Source: Vicia villosa
Lineage: Eukaryota > Streptophyta > Magnoliopsida > Fabales > Fabaceae
DNA: 64,000 nt
NCBI RefSeq assembly: GCF_029867415.1
Contig: NC_081185.1
Coordinates: forward strand, 116,415,987 to 116,479,986
Reading direction: 5' to 3'
In this document: in pieces, positions 43,199 to 54,612 of the stretch
Position numbering within the stretch: position 1 is the stretch's first letter
Layout of the letters: each line of letters starts with the position of its first letter
The notes under the pieces: model-generated
What the model was told of the DNA's origin: nothing
The model's input: the letters and a program-made list of their open reading frames with translations, nothing else
The model's database searches: none
Translations under genes and position numbers: made by a program

Positions 43199-44067
43199 TG
43201 TTAGATATTTCGGTAAAATCGAATGGATCCAGGCTGAATCGCGAATGGAGTCACTTTTCTTAAAAGTATTTCAAGCACACTCTCGATTGTCTTAGAGTTA
43301 GAACGACCTGAATACCTAGGATAATTCAGCCTTACTCGAGTCTGCAAAAGACCGGTGAAGAAACTCGAATGCAAGGAAGCTGTCTGGAAAATATATTAGA
43401 GGATAATTATTTTGTGTGTTGATTCCAAAATAAGAAGCATGTATTTATAGGCCATGCAAGTGTTGTTTCATAAGTTTGCAACTCTTGATGAAACAACACC
43501 ATTTCAATGTATATTTGCAATGGTTTATAAAAATACAATGCACCACTTCGTGAAGTGTTATGTATTTCGAATTCAAATTCAAAATTCAAACTTTAGGCAA
43601 TGATCAAATCTGGAGCGATAATAAAAACAAATTCGCAGTATTCCGACCGAAGGCCGGGCCGCCCTGAGCGCCACCGGCGCCGCCTCATTAACGCCACGAA
43701 TAGCCCGATCGCTCCGATGCGACGTGCCTAAGTGCTCAAGTTCCGTCTACAAGTCGCCACTAGCGCCTCTATGCCCATGCCCTCGGACCCTGTCCCGAAG
43801 CCGGAGCCGGTGGCGACACCGACGAGGGTGTTTTTGGTAGAGACAAGTGGCATAAGGCTTGGGACCACCACATATGTCTATGTGGCACTTTATCCTCTTT
43901 GGCTCCTTTGAAAACTACATTGATCCAAGGACTTTATAAATGCTTTTAAAGTTTACTCCACTTTCTATGTGGGACTATTTATGAAGCATTTATTGCCAAT
44001 TAACTCTATTTTACTTTTGTCATTTTGGAACACAACTTGATGAAATTAAAGCTCATAATTTCCAACA
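43199..44067 (-). repeat. Copia 3' LTR
   Basis: In the plus reading it begins TGTTAGATATTTCGG and ends TTCCAACA. It is longer than the other LTR mainly because of extra sequence in the GC-rich part and near 43945. Confidence 0.9.
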
Positions 44068-44639
44068 ATCCCCCACTTGTTATAATAATGACAAAGTTAA
44101 TAATCCAGAAATGAGATATAAAAAGTGTTAATACAGTTAGGTATCTTTCGATTTAAAACTTAACCTTAGTGAGGACAACACAAAGTTTAATCGGAATATT
44201 AGGTAGCAAAGCTTTTAAACCGTGAATCCATATGATTAGACCGGTGTTGCCTTACACACACTCTTTAAAGGTTCTTCCTATGCATAACTCGCTTAGTACT
44301 TATTTATGGCCATGTGTTATCCTGTTTCATGAATTTTTCATGAGAGAAACTCCAACTCTCACTTTGAGACGGCACCATCTCGAAATTCACATAGGTGAAG
44401 TTCATATTGTGTCCTTTTCCACAAGACACGTACTCTCGGTATTAAACTTCATTAAGAGTTTTTTTTAAATAAAACTCAACCCTCGTTTAAGGTCTACATT
44501 ATCACAAAATGTTCGACAATTATCCAAATCAACGACTTGTTGTTACCATTGAAAATCTTGAAGTTAATGTTTTGTTAATGTAAGATTGGGTTGCCGCCGC
44601 TGTCGGAACTCTTACTCAAGGAGTTTCAACCCCATGCCT

Positions 44640-47600
44640 CTCGAGGTTATTTTTACTAAGTCTCTGGCCAGTGGCTTAGTAAACGGATCAGCCAAATTAT
44701 AGCTTGTTCATATATACGTGAGTGAAATGATTCCATCCTTAATCAATTTTCTCACGAACGAATGTCTAAGCCCTATATGCCTAGACTTTCCATTATACAC
44801 TTTGCTGAATGCTCTTGCTAGAGTGGTCTGGCTATCGCAGTGTATCATAACCTTTGAAACATTATCCTTAGCCAATGGAACTTCCAAAAGGAGATCCCTC
44901 AACCATTATGCTTCTTGACCAGCGGAAGCGAGAGCCACAAACTCTGATTCCATGGTCGAAAGAGTCATGCATGTTTGTTTCTTGCTCCTCCAAGAAATTG
45001 CTCCTCCAGCTAGTGTAAATATCCAACCAGTTGTAGATTTATGATCTCCAACATTTGATATCCAACTCGCATCGGTATATCCTTCTAATATGACAGGAAA
45101 CCTACCATAGTGAAGGCCAAGATCTTTGGTTTTCAGTAAATAGCCAAAAATCCTCGTGATTGCCTTCCAATGTTCATTACTCGGGTTGCTAGTAAATCTA
45201 CTCATTTTACCGACTGCAAATGATATGTCAGGTCTGGTACATTGCATTAAGTACATAAGACATCCAATTGCACTTGCATATTCTAGTTGAGCCACTGCTC
45301 TTACATCATTCTTTTCAAGTTTGACTACATGATCAAATGGAGTGGTCACTTCTTTGAATTTCAGGTGTTTAAACTTATCAAGCATTTTCTCAATATAATG
45401 TGTTTGATTAAGTTCATAACCCCCACTATTTCGCTTGACTTTTATTCCTAAAATTGTGTCAACAAGTCCAAGATCTTTCATCTTGTAGAATCAAATTTTT
45501 GATGCCATTGTTTTGTTGCTTGTTTTAAGCCATATAAAGATTTGACAAGTTTGCACACTTTTAGTTCATTTCCAGGAAGCATGTAGCCTTCTGGTTGTTC
45601 CATATAGATTTCCTCATCAAGATCTCCGTTTAGGAACGCTGTTTTAACATCCATTTGATGAACTATAAGATCATTCAAACGGGCTAAAGCAAACAACAAT
45701 CGAATTATGGTTGTCCTTGCTACTGGTGCATAAGTGTCAAAATAATCTATACCTTCCTTTTGTCTGAATCCCTTTGCCACTAATCTTGCTTTATAAGTGT
45801 TTAAGGTACCATCACTATGATATTTCCTTTTAAACACCCACTTGCATCCAATGGGCCTTGATCCCTTTGGTAAGTCGACAAGTTCCCAAGTGCGGTTGGA
45901 CATAATTGAATCCATTTCATCTTTGATAGCATCCTTCCAAAAAGAGGAGTCCCTGGAAGTTATTGCTTCCTTATAAGTTTTAGGATCATCCCCTACTTGA
46001 AGAATGACCGGAATACTTTGACCTAATTTCGTACTATTTCCTTCGACTAGATAAAATGAAATGGATTGAGAATCAATTTCATCTGGTCCTAGATTCTTTG
46101 TTTTCCGGACTCTTTTGCTTATCCTAGGTTCGGGTTGTGATTCAATGATTCGAGAAGTTCCTTCAGGTTGTATTTCTACAATCCGAGAAGAATCTTCTTC
46201 ACAAGATTCTTTATTTGTGGCCGACTCTAATTCTTTATCCTTAGTGATAAGATTTTCAAAGAATTCTACATCCCGGGATTCAACAATGACATTAGACTCT
46301 AAATTTAAGAGTCTATATGCTTTACTATTTTGTGCATATCCAACAAAAGCACATCTTATCCCTCGAGGACCCAACTTGGTTCTCTTAGGATCCATATTTT
46401 TGTAGTAAGCCACACACCCCCACACTTTGAAATAACCGATATTTGGTGCCATGCTTTTCCATACCTCATATGGAGAAATACCAGTTTTCTTCAAAGGAAT
46501 TCTATTAATTATGTGACAAGCGGATAGTAAGGTTTCGCCCCACAAATTGAAAGGTAATTCTGAGTGCATCAACATGGCATTCATCATCTCTTGATATGTT
46601 CGATTCTTTCTTTCGGCTATTCCATTTTGTTGCAGTGTTCTAGGCGCCAAACATTCATGTATTATGCCATGTTCTTCACAAAATGCATCAAATTCAGTAT
46701 AAAAGTATTCACCGCCCCTATCACTCCTAAGGACTTTTATACTTCTACTTAATTGATTTTCTACTTCTGCTTTATAAATCTTAAAGGCATTAAAGGCTTC
46801 ATCTTTATGCTTTAAGAGATATACATATGTGTATCTAGAAGCATCATCAATGAATGTGATGAAATATCTATTTCCCCCACGGGTCAACATGCCATTAAAT
46901 TTGCACAAATCTGAATGTATAAGATCAAGTAGATTTGTCTTTCTTTCAACACTTTTGAAAGGTTTTTTAATCATCTTTGATTTAACGCATAATTCACATT
47001 TGTTGAAATCATTAATGTTACATGATATCATACCAGATTTAATTAGTCTCTTCATTAAACTAATACCAGTATGTGCTAATCTATTATGCCATAAAAAACG
47101 GAATCAAGCATGTAAGCAGAATTAGAAATTTCGTTAATCTTATTGTCGGAAATACATAGTTTGATCATTCCCTCAGCGGAATATCCTTTTCTAACAAATA
47201 CATCATTACGGGTCAATATAAGTTTGCCCGATTCATAAATAGATTTAATACCAGGTTTTCCCAATAAATCCCCACTAACAAGATTCCTATTCATGTCGGG
47301 GACATGAAGCACATTGACAAGAATAATTTTCTTTCCGTAAGTAAAGTTGAGTTCGACCGATCCAGCTCCAACAACTTTAGATCGTACTTCATTTCCCATT
47401 TGTACATCTTGTCCATCATTTGTCTCAGAATAGGTTTTGAATGCAGCCTTGTCATAGGAGACATGCACCGTAGCACATGTATCATACCACCAACCTTGTA
47501 CTTTGCCCTTGATTGCCATAATTTCGCTCACAGTAGCGATTATGTCATCATTTGCATGAACAACATTGATCTCATTTTTTGATTTGTTGTGCCTGCAATC
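44640..47600 (-). pseudogene. Copia pol remnant: protease, integrase, RT without active site, RNase H
   Basis: Protease is near 47475 (YDTCATVHVS; D-T-C in place of D-S/T-G). A one-base loss near 47085-47095 breaks the frame at the GAG-pre-integrase motif. The integrase core (HSDLC, RSDRGGEY, QQNGIAERKN) and the first half of RT (HQMDVKTAFLNGDLDEEIY) are open from 47055 to 45478. There a deletion joins HQKFDS directly to KMKDLGLVDTILG, removing about 60 residues including the YVDD catalytic box and shifting frame. RNase H follows (44906-45481, LSTMESEFVALASA) and ends at a TAA replacing a Glu codon; more of it is readable down to about 44640. It cannot encode a working RT. Confidence 0.9.
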
Positions 47601-48413
47601 TCAAGCATAGTGTCCAGGTTTTCCACAAAAAAAGCATCCGTTCTTTGGACCCTTTTGACCCCCAGGATTCTTGAACTTGTTGTGTTCCTTTTTTGGTCTT
47701 AGATGACGTTTGTTGCCATCATGCTTCTTTCTTTCCTTGTTGGTCACAACATTGGCTTTGGAAAGACCCGCAGATTCTGATTTTTCCCTTGCCTTCGATT
47801 CCTCCTCGATTCAAAGATGTTTTTGAATTTTCTCCAAGGAAAAGTCCTCAGAACTGTGCAACAATTTCTTTCTATAGCCTTTCCACGAAAGTGGCAACTT
47901 TGCAATGATTGCACCAACTTGAAAAGTCTCAGGGATGTCTATTTTCACCGCTTTGATTTTGTTCACCAGGACTTGCAATTCGTGCACTTGGGGAAGAATG
48001 GGTTTGGAGTCAATAAATTTAAAATCAAAGTATTTAGAAATTAAAAACTTTTTCGTACCTTCTTCTTCGGCCTTGAACTTAAACTCGAGGGCTTTCCATA
48101 TCTCAACTGCGGAGGGATTATCCGTATAGAGGTCATAGAGACAATCAGATAGTCTATTTAGAATATGTCCACGACACAATAGTTCGCCCTTCTTACGTTT
48201 CTTGCGTTCCTTCTTGACTTCTTCAGAATCACCATTTGTTGGTTCTGGAATTGGCGTTAAGTTAGGATCTAAGACATAGTGAACCTTCAGGGCAGTCAGA
48301 AGGAATGTCATCTTGTCTTGCCATCTGGTATAGTTGGTTCCATCGAAGCGATCCAATTTGACAAGATCCTGGTTCATAACTTTGATGCTTGAAACTGCAG
48401 CGTCGGAAGCCAT
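47600..48413 (-). pseudogene. Copia gag remnant
   Basis: Starts MASDAAVSSIKVMNQDLVKL at 48413, with CRGHILNRLSD as in the gag of the element at 61281. A TGA at 47811, where an Arg codon (CGA) is expected, ends the open frame. Meaningful sequence continues to a zinc knuckle near 47610-47640 (CFFCGKPGHYA, stop, DC) with a second TGA for Arg. Both are C-to-T changes as expected from cytosine deamination. Confidence 0.85.
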
Positions 48414-48434
48414 TTGTACAAATACTTTTAAGAT

Positions 48435-49213
48435 TGTTAGATATTTCGGTAAAATCGAATGGATCCAGGATGAATCGCGAATGGAGTCACTTTCCTTAAA
48501 AGTATTTCAAATACACTCTCGATTATCTTAGAGTTGGAACGGCCTGAATACCCAGGATAATTCAGCCTTACTCGAGTCTGCACAAGACCGGTGAAGAAAC
48601 TCGAATGCAAGGAAGCTGTCTGGAAAATATATTAGAGGATAATTATTTTGTGTGTTGATTCCGAAATAAGAAGCATGTATTTATAAGCCATGCAAGTGTT
48701 GTTTCATAAGTTTTCAACTCTTGATGAAACAACACCATTTCAATGTATATTTGCAATGGTTTATAAAAATACAATGCACCACTTCGTGAAGTGTTATGTA
48801 TTTCGAATTCAAATTCAAAATTCAAACTATGATCAAATCTGGAGCGATAATAAAAACAAATTCGCAGTATTCCGGCCGAAAGCCGGGCCGCCCGGAGCGC
48901 CACCTCATTAAGGCCGCAAATAGCCCGATCGCTCCGATGCCAAGACGCCACTAGCGCCTCTACGACCTCGGACCCGGAGCCGGTGTGGCGACACCAGCGA
49001 GGGTGTTTTTGGTAGAGACAAGTGGCATAAGGCTTGGGACCACCACATATGTCTATGTGGCACTTTGTCCTATTTGCCTCCTTTGGAAGCTACGTTGATC
49101 CAAGGACTTTATAAATGCTTTTAAAATTTAAGCATTTATTGTCAATTAACTCTATTTCACTTTTGTCATTTTGGAACACAACTTGATGAAATTAAAGCTT
49201 ATAATTTCCAACA
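48435..49213 (-). repeat. Copia 5' LTR
   Basis: Shorter partner of 43199-44067. Its right end (ATTTCCAACA) is included in the 47-bp tandem duplication at 49204-49297. Confidence 0.9.
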
Positions 49214-49297
49214 GACTTACCTTCCTCTCCTATAACCATGGCCTCCAATGATTTCCAACAGACTTACCTTCCTCTCCTATAACCATGGCCTCCAATG
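49204..49297 (+). repeat. 47-bp tandem duplication across the LTR/F-box junction
   Basis: 49204-49250 and 49251-49297 are identical: ten bases of LTR end, the TSD GACTT, and F-box coding sequence up to CTCCAATG. It includes LTR sequence, so it happened after the copia insertion. 47 is not a multiple of three. Confidence 0.93.
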
Positions 49298-50001
49298 ATA
49301 ATTTTTTCAGGATTTTATATGGCTTTGGGTACGACCCATTCACAGATGATTACTTAATAGTTTCTGGGTCCTTCAAACACACCAATGATCCTGCAGATAG
49401 TTCTATTGACTTAGCCATTTTCTCATTGAGAGCTAATCAATGGAAGCAAATTCAGTCTGCTTCTCATTTTCCTTATTGGACTATTGATACATGTGTAGAT
49501 CCTGGAGTTGGGTTGCTCTTGAGTCATGTTATTCATTGGTTGGTTCATAATTATGAGACTTCAAGATATGCTATTATTGGCTTTGATTTAAAGGAGATGA
49601 GAATGTCGGAGATAGCTATGCCGGATGATATTATTTTCATTAGTAACACTTCTTTTTTAAAATTTGGTTTGTTGGTACTCAGAGGACTTATTAGTGCATG
49701 GATTACGAACAACTATACAACTACTATATGGGTGATGCACGAATACAATGTGCATTCATCTTGGACTAAGACTCTTTCTTTTCTTCCTGCTCCGGATTTT
49801 TCGCCATTATGCTTTACAAACTGCGGCGATATAGTTGGGATAGTTCGTGGTGGTGGATTAGTCAAGTTTAATGACAAAGGACAGCTACTTGAAGATCACT
49901 CTTTTGGTAAATGTTACTTCAAAAGGTCTAAAATGAGGGTATATACAGAGTCTTTGCTTTCACTCCCTAGTGGCAACGGGCAAGCTTTAGCCGCCTCTTG
50001 A
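49214..50001 (+). pseudogene. F-box/FBA gene 1, C-terminal piece
   Basis: The frame resumes after the copia element with LPSSPITMASND, is disturbed by the 47-bp duplication, and is open from 49285 to the TGA at 50001 (238 residues). It matches the FBA domain of the other two genes (ILYGFGYDPFTDDYL; SSIDLAIFSLRANQWKQI; ending YTESLLSLPSG). A start at 49285 is fortuitous. Without an F-box it cannot join an SCF complex. Confidence 0.88.
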
Positions 50002-50640
50002 TAACAAACAAGAATATGACTGAAGTATTTGCATTTACCATTTTATTGATGATATCCATATCGTGAAGCATGAGATTTGATAGGCAGAATAGTGATACTG
50101 CATGAAGACAGAACCAGATTGAGAGTAGAGTTAGTGCATGAACTTCATCATCTTTATCTTATTCCATAATTATTGTTGATTTTATTCTGTTTTGAATGAT
50201 TGTTTGTTGTTTGATTTTGCTAGAATAAAGAGTGTTTTGTTTCTATTGTGCATAAATGCATTGTGTTGGCTTTTATTATGTAACTTCTGTTGCTTTTACA
50301 ATGTGGATCCATATATGACTGTGACCTGAGATGAAACGCAAGGCATATATAAGTTCTGTTTCATTTCTTCTTCACTCCTCACATATCTTTAAGGAGCCTT
50401 CAAAGGAAGGATTCTTCCTCACAGTTTCTTCAACATATGGTACCGATAAACATGAAACAAAAGTGGGTGATTCCTCAATCTGTTTAGTTACCATCAGATC
50501 AACTTCATTTAGATTTGTCAAATATTATACATAGTTTTGTGAAGTCCTCTAATTTTTTTGCTAAGATTTCTGATTATTATGGACTTAGTTTTTGGGGTTT
50601 AGGATATTTTAACAGATTTGAGTGTATTAGAAGTGGATTG
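50002..50640. other. 3' flank of F-box gene 1
   Basis: The first 250 bp resemble the sequence after genes 2 and 3 (GATAACAAAC, GAAGTGATAGGCAGAATAG-like, GAACTTCATCATC), so the duplicated unit extends past the coding region. No other gene seen. Confidence 0.65.
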
Positions 50641-50659
50641 AGGATATTTACTATCACAT

Positions 50660-51545
50660 CACTGTAGTACTCATAAAATGTATGAATGTCCTAGAGCTTC
50701 CCTGTTTAAGTTGAATCAAATTGATACTATTAATGAATATTACCTGCAGTTTACATCATTAGCAAATAGAGTCTGTGGAATTAGTGATGATGTGTTAATA
50801 AATTGTTTTATCTCTGAGATGAACTTAAAAATACGCATAAATGTCATGATTCACACATCAATCTCAATTGTGAAAGTCGTTTTATTAACCCAAGTTTATA
50901 AAGAAAAATGCACCATAGACACAACCACAAAAACACCAAAACCCACCAACATCATATTAAAATAGAATTCCAGCAAAACATAAATAACCAGAAATAGTCT
51001 ACCTATAATTAACACCCCACCCACAAGATCAATGAACTCTTTACAGAAAAACACCAATATAGCCTACCTATAATTAACACCCCGCCCACAAGATCAATGA
51101 ACTCTTTACAGAAAAACACCAATATAAAAATTAAAAAAAATCTCAGCAGAGCTAAAATTGAAAAGAGACGAAGGCCTAAGTTACTGGTCTGATGAGAAAT
51201 TATCATTTACTCACAAGTGTACCTACAAGCAATTGTTGATTTTGCAATATGAGAAAATATTAACTAGTGAGACGGAGAAGGAATCACTGAGATATGAATT
51301 ATACTGAGCTAAGTGTTATTAGAAGAGCAACATCATTTTTCACTCAATGCTATGAAAGGGATAAATAGATTGGGAGCATTGAGATTCCAAAGACAATTTG
51401 GCAATATAAAGGTGCAAATATTAGTGGATGGAGGAAGTTCAGATCATTTCTTACCACCAAAAATAGTTCAATTTCTCAACTTATCAATTGAATCAACTCA
51501 ATGTTTTAAACGTGTGGTGTTTCAATTGAATCAACTCAATGTTTT
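50660..51545 (+). pseudogene. Ty3/gypsy gag-protease relic
   Basis: 50678-50965 reads as the end of a gag domain (INEYYLQFTSLANRV; GISDDVLINCFIS). About 51120-51235 corresponds to a gag zinc knuckle with its first two Cys lost (SYWSDEKLSFTHKC). 51313-51545 holds a protease piece (QILVDGGSSDHFLPP). No RT follows. Stops and a 65-bp duplication interrupt it, and no LTRs were found. Confidence 0.72.
50997..51126 (+). repeat. Tandem duplication, two copies of 65 bp
   Basis: Unit CTACCTATAATTAACACCCC, then CACAAGATCAATGAACTC to ACACCAATATA, starting at about 50999 and 51064 with one or two differences. It lies within the gypsy relic. Confidence 0.88.
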
Positions 51546-51609
51546 TGGAAAAGGCGACGTGGAAAGGTCACCCGGAGGGTGGTTTTTTCCCGCCTTGAGT
51601 CTTCCCTCG

Positions 51610-52158
51610 CTCACATATAGGGGTGAAAATAGGCTAGGCTTTAGAAGGCCTGACTCTGACATACGATAAATTTAAAAGGCTTAAGTCTGATCTATGGCCT
51701 ATCATAGGCTCAGTTTTTTGGCCTGACCTGGCCTTTTTAAAACTCTAGCCTGACCTAAAAGCCTATTTAAAAGCATGTATGTCATTAAACTTTTCAATTA
51801 ATCCATATTACTTAAGAAGCGTTATAGATCGGCCTATATATGCACATATAAGACGACCTATTTAACTGTTCTCATATGTATGCATACATAGGCTAGCCTA
51901 TTTAGCATTTTTTTCTAATATATATTCATTCATGGCCCAATCTATTTAGCATATCTTTAAAATATATAAATATATAGACCGGCCTATAAGGCTTCATAGG
52001 CTTTTTTTAATAGCCTAAGCCTAGTCTATCTAATAAAATAGGCTTTTAAAAAAGCCTAAGCCTGACCTCTTTATTAAATAGGCCTGACCTGACCTTAAGT
52101 AGGCTAGGCTATAGGCCCCTGTAGGCCGGCCTGACTTATTCCCACCCCTACTCACATA
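51610..52158. mobile_element. hAT-type non-autonomous DNA transposon with 8-bp TSD
   Basis: 533 bp (51618-52150) with terminal inverted repeats TAGGGGTG(A/G)(A/G)AATA, flanked on both sides by CTCACATA (51610-51617 and 52151-52158). An 8-bp duplication and this TIR style fit the hAT superfamily. The interior is built of repeated AGGCCTGACCT/AGGCTTAGGC-like words on both strands and can fold back. No transposase. The perfect TSD suggests a fairly recent insertion. Confidence 0.88.
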
Positions 52159-52789
52159 GCCAAATGATGAGGTTTTTATTGGATTATCCCGGGTAGCACA
52201 CATAGCCAGTGGGGAGTTTATTTAGTTATTTGATTTTATAGTTGTATCATATGTATTGTTTTTCTCATACTGCTTACCACCATCGTACCTTTTATTATAT
52301 AATATTTTGGCAGTTACATGTTTCAAAGGTAAACATAACTTAAAACAATATAACAAACATGAAAACCTAGACACTACCAGATTATTTTGGATGTTTCAGT
52401 ATCTTAATTATGTCATCGACAGATCTTAAAATCTTCGCATCAAACTTGATTGGCCTTGATCGGCCCCTTAGTTAGCCTACGGCGAAGTGATCTCCACATG
52501 ACCGTCATATCTTCATCGGTCTTCAACTCAATAAGATTGTATTTCACCCTTCCATCAGTATCAATTGAATCTTCAAAAAACACGATATTTTTACCTTTCT
52601 ATTATCGATATCAGACAACAATTCATTCAACTTGGATGTAAAAGAGGCGAGAGATGTGCCATATGAAATACAGAACTCTAAAGAGGTCTATCTCCATTGA
52701 AGTACAATTCTACCTTAATAAAAAAATTTGAGAAAGAGATATTTTAAGATGTTTTTATTAACAATAGATAACCCTTATTTATACAACTT
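52159..52789. other. Intergenic, nothing recognised
   Basis: About 630 bp of AT-rich sequence with no coding frame, repeat or RNA that I can identify. Confidence 0.5.
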
Positions 52790-52975
52790 TGAATTTAGGG
52801 TTAATAGTAATTTATCCCCTAAAATATGAGCGTGTTTCGGTTTATCCCCCACCGTTGCCAAAGGCAGGTTTTGGCAACGGTTTTTTTGAAAAGACCGTTG
52901 CCAAAAGGTAGGGAGGGAGGAAAAGCAAAATTCGCTAACATTACGAGGGGTGAATTACTATTAACCCTTGAATTT
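52790..52975. mobile_element. Small MITE with 16-bp TIRs and TGAATTT duplication
   Basis: 172 bp (52797-52968). TIR AGGGTTAATAGTAATT at one end and its complement, nearly perfect, at the other; flanked by TGAATTT (52790-52796 and 52969-52975). Inside, ACCGTTGCCAAA is followed by TTTGGCAACGGT (stem of 12 bp) and then a third ACCGTTGCCAAA. Superfamily uncertain. Confidence 0.75.
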
Positions 52976-53490
52976 ATTATGGAACACACAAAACAACAGT
53001 CAGTACAATCACAACCATATAAAACTGTCTACAAAATTCTAACTGCTGAATATTTTATATAATAGAACTACCGGAAATTTCACATTATACAAAATTTTGG
53101 ATATAAAATTATAAATTTTGAAAAATCCAAAAATAATTGAGACTACGCAAAATTTTGAAAAATTCTGATATTAGTTCACACCGGATATTTCAAATATATT
53201 GCCAAAAATTTAGGTGTTACCCGAAATTTTTATTTAGACATTTTTTGAAGAAGGGTGGGTCCTTTTAAAGTTATCAAAATATGGAGTGCTAGATATATTT
53301 GGGCTTGGCAAGTTAAATTCTCAACCTCTAAGGTGGTTTGTGTTCACGGTATCACAGTTGAACGAAAAATAAAATACTGACTAGGGTTTTTGTAAGCTAT
53401 CATTTCTTTTCATCTTCTTCCAATTTTTACTGAATCTGAGTCTGCGATTCCACAATTGTTTGTTGACTTGGATGCTTTTTCCTCTTCAAA
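52976..53490. other. Upstream region of F-box gene 2
   Basis: AT-rich. Has several ACCGGA(A/T)ATTTCA-like and CCGAAATTTT words at 53070-53230 that look like remains of a repeat. No clear TATA box placed. A TAGGGTTTTT motif near 53384 may be promoter sequence. Confidence 0.4.
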
Positions 53491-54612
53491 ATGACGAACA
53501 AGAGTGTGCATCTGTGTCAGGAACTGATAATGGAAATTCTATTGAGGTTGCCGGTGAAGACTGTATTACGTTGCAGGTGCGTCTGTAAGTCATGGCTTTC
53601 TCTTATCTCTGATCCCAATTTCGCAACTTCACATTTTCAATTTGCCCTCTCACCGCCTACCCATAAACTTGTGTTCCTGGAAAAATTTCCTGATGCTCCT
53701 GAAATCATATCCATAAATTTTGATGCATCACTTAACGATGATTCATCATATTCTTCTTTAAGCCTTGATTTTTTTAGTTTCCAATCTTGTTGTGAAATTA
53801 TTGGTTCTTGTAGAGGCTTTCTGTTTTTGCACTGTAACATATACTTCTACCTATGGAATCCATCCACGGGTGTGAACAAAAACATACCTGCTTCACCTAT
53901 AACTATTTACTCCAATGATCATCTTTTCATCACGCATTTATATGGCTTCGGATACGACCCATCAACAGATGATTACTTAGTAGTTTTTGGGTTCTACGAA
54001 TATCATGATCCGGCTGACAGTTCTATTGACTTAGCGATTTTCTCATTGAGAGCTAATAAGTGGAAGCAAATTGAGTCTGGTTCTCATTTTCCTTATAAGA
54101 TTTTTCCTAAAGGTGGATATGATCCTAGAGCAGGGTTGCTCTTGAATGAGACTATCCATTGGTTGGTTTATAATTGCGAGACTTCAAGGTATGCTATTAT
54201 TGCCTTTGATTTAAAGGAAACCAGAATGTCAGAGATAGCTCTGCCGGATGAATTTATTTTCAGTCTTACTAACACTTCTTTCATAGAGTATGATTTGTTG
54301 GTACTTGGAGGACTTATTAGTGTGTGGAATGTGGAGAAGTACACAATTGAGATATGGGTCATGCAAGAATACAAAGTGCATTCATCTTGGACTAAGACCC
54401 TTAATTTTTCTTTTTTTCCTGCTCCTGATTTTTCGCCATTATGCTTTACAAAGTGTGGCGATATAGTTGGAACAGTTCGTGGTGGTGGATTAGTCAAGCT
54501 AAATGACAAAGGATTGCTGCTAGAGCATCACGCTTATGGTAACTATTACTTCAACAGATCCCAAATGACTTTATATACAGAGTCTCTGCTTTCACTCCCT
54601 AGTGGCACTTGA
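53491..54612 (+). CDS. F-box protein with F-box-associated (FBA) domain, gene 2
   Basis: 373 residues, no intron, starting MTNKSVHLCQELIMEILL. F-box at about residues 8-50 (LPVKTVLRCRCVCKSWLSLI), which binds SKP1/ASK in SCF ubiquitin ligases. The FBA-type substrate-binding region spans about 95-345 (GSCRGFLFLHC; LWNPSTG; YGFGYDPSTDDYLVV; IHWLVYN; LCFTKCGDIVGTV; SLPSGT end). The domain set is that of the large plant F-box/kelch-like FBA group, usually 350-400 residues, so the length is complete. The target is not predictable. It is most similar to genes 1 and 3 beside it, a local tandem array. No damage seen. Confidence 0.9.
   Translation: MTNKSVHLCQELIMEILLRLPVKTVLRCRCVCKSWLSLISDPNFATSHFQFALSPPTHKLVFLEKFPDAPEIISINFDASLNDDSSYSSLSLDFFSFQSCCEIIGSCRGFLFLHCNIYFYLWNPSTGVNKNIPASPITIYSNDHLFITHLYGFGYDPSTDDYLVVFGFYEYHDPADSSIDLAIFSLRANKWKQIESGSHFPYKIFPKGGYDPRAGLLLNETIHWLVYNCETSRYAIIAFDLKETRMSEIALPDEFIFSLTNTSFIEYDLLVLGGLISVWNVEKYTIEIWVMQEYKVHSSWTKTLNFSFFPAPDFSPLCFTKCGDIVGTVRGGGLVKLNDKGLLLEHHAYGNYYFNRSQMTLYTESLLSLPSGT

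Larger units (their letters stand above)
43199..49213 (-). mobile_element. Old, defective Ty1/copia element inside F-box gene 1
   Basis: About 6.0 kb on the minus strand: 5' LTR 48435-49213 (779 bp), gag, pol, polypurine tract (minus AAGTGGGGGAT before 44068), 3' LTR 43199-44067 (869 bp); TSD GACTT. The LTRs differ by many substitutions and about 90 bp of indels, so it is much older than the elements to the left. Its GC-rich U3 stretch (43640-43830) contrasts with its AT-rich surroundings. No tRNA-iMet PBS is seen in the 21 bp between the 5' LTR and gag. Confidence 0.9.

Noticed and set aside
49285..50001. An independent 238-residue gene.
   Set aside because: It is the C-terminal part of F-box gene 1; the ATG is internal and the F-box is missing.
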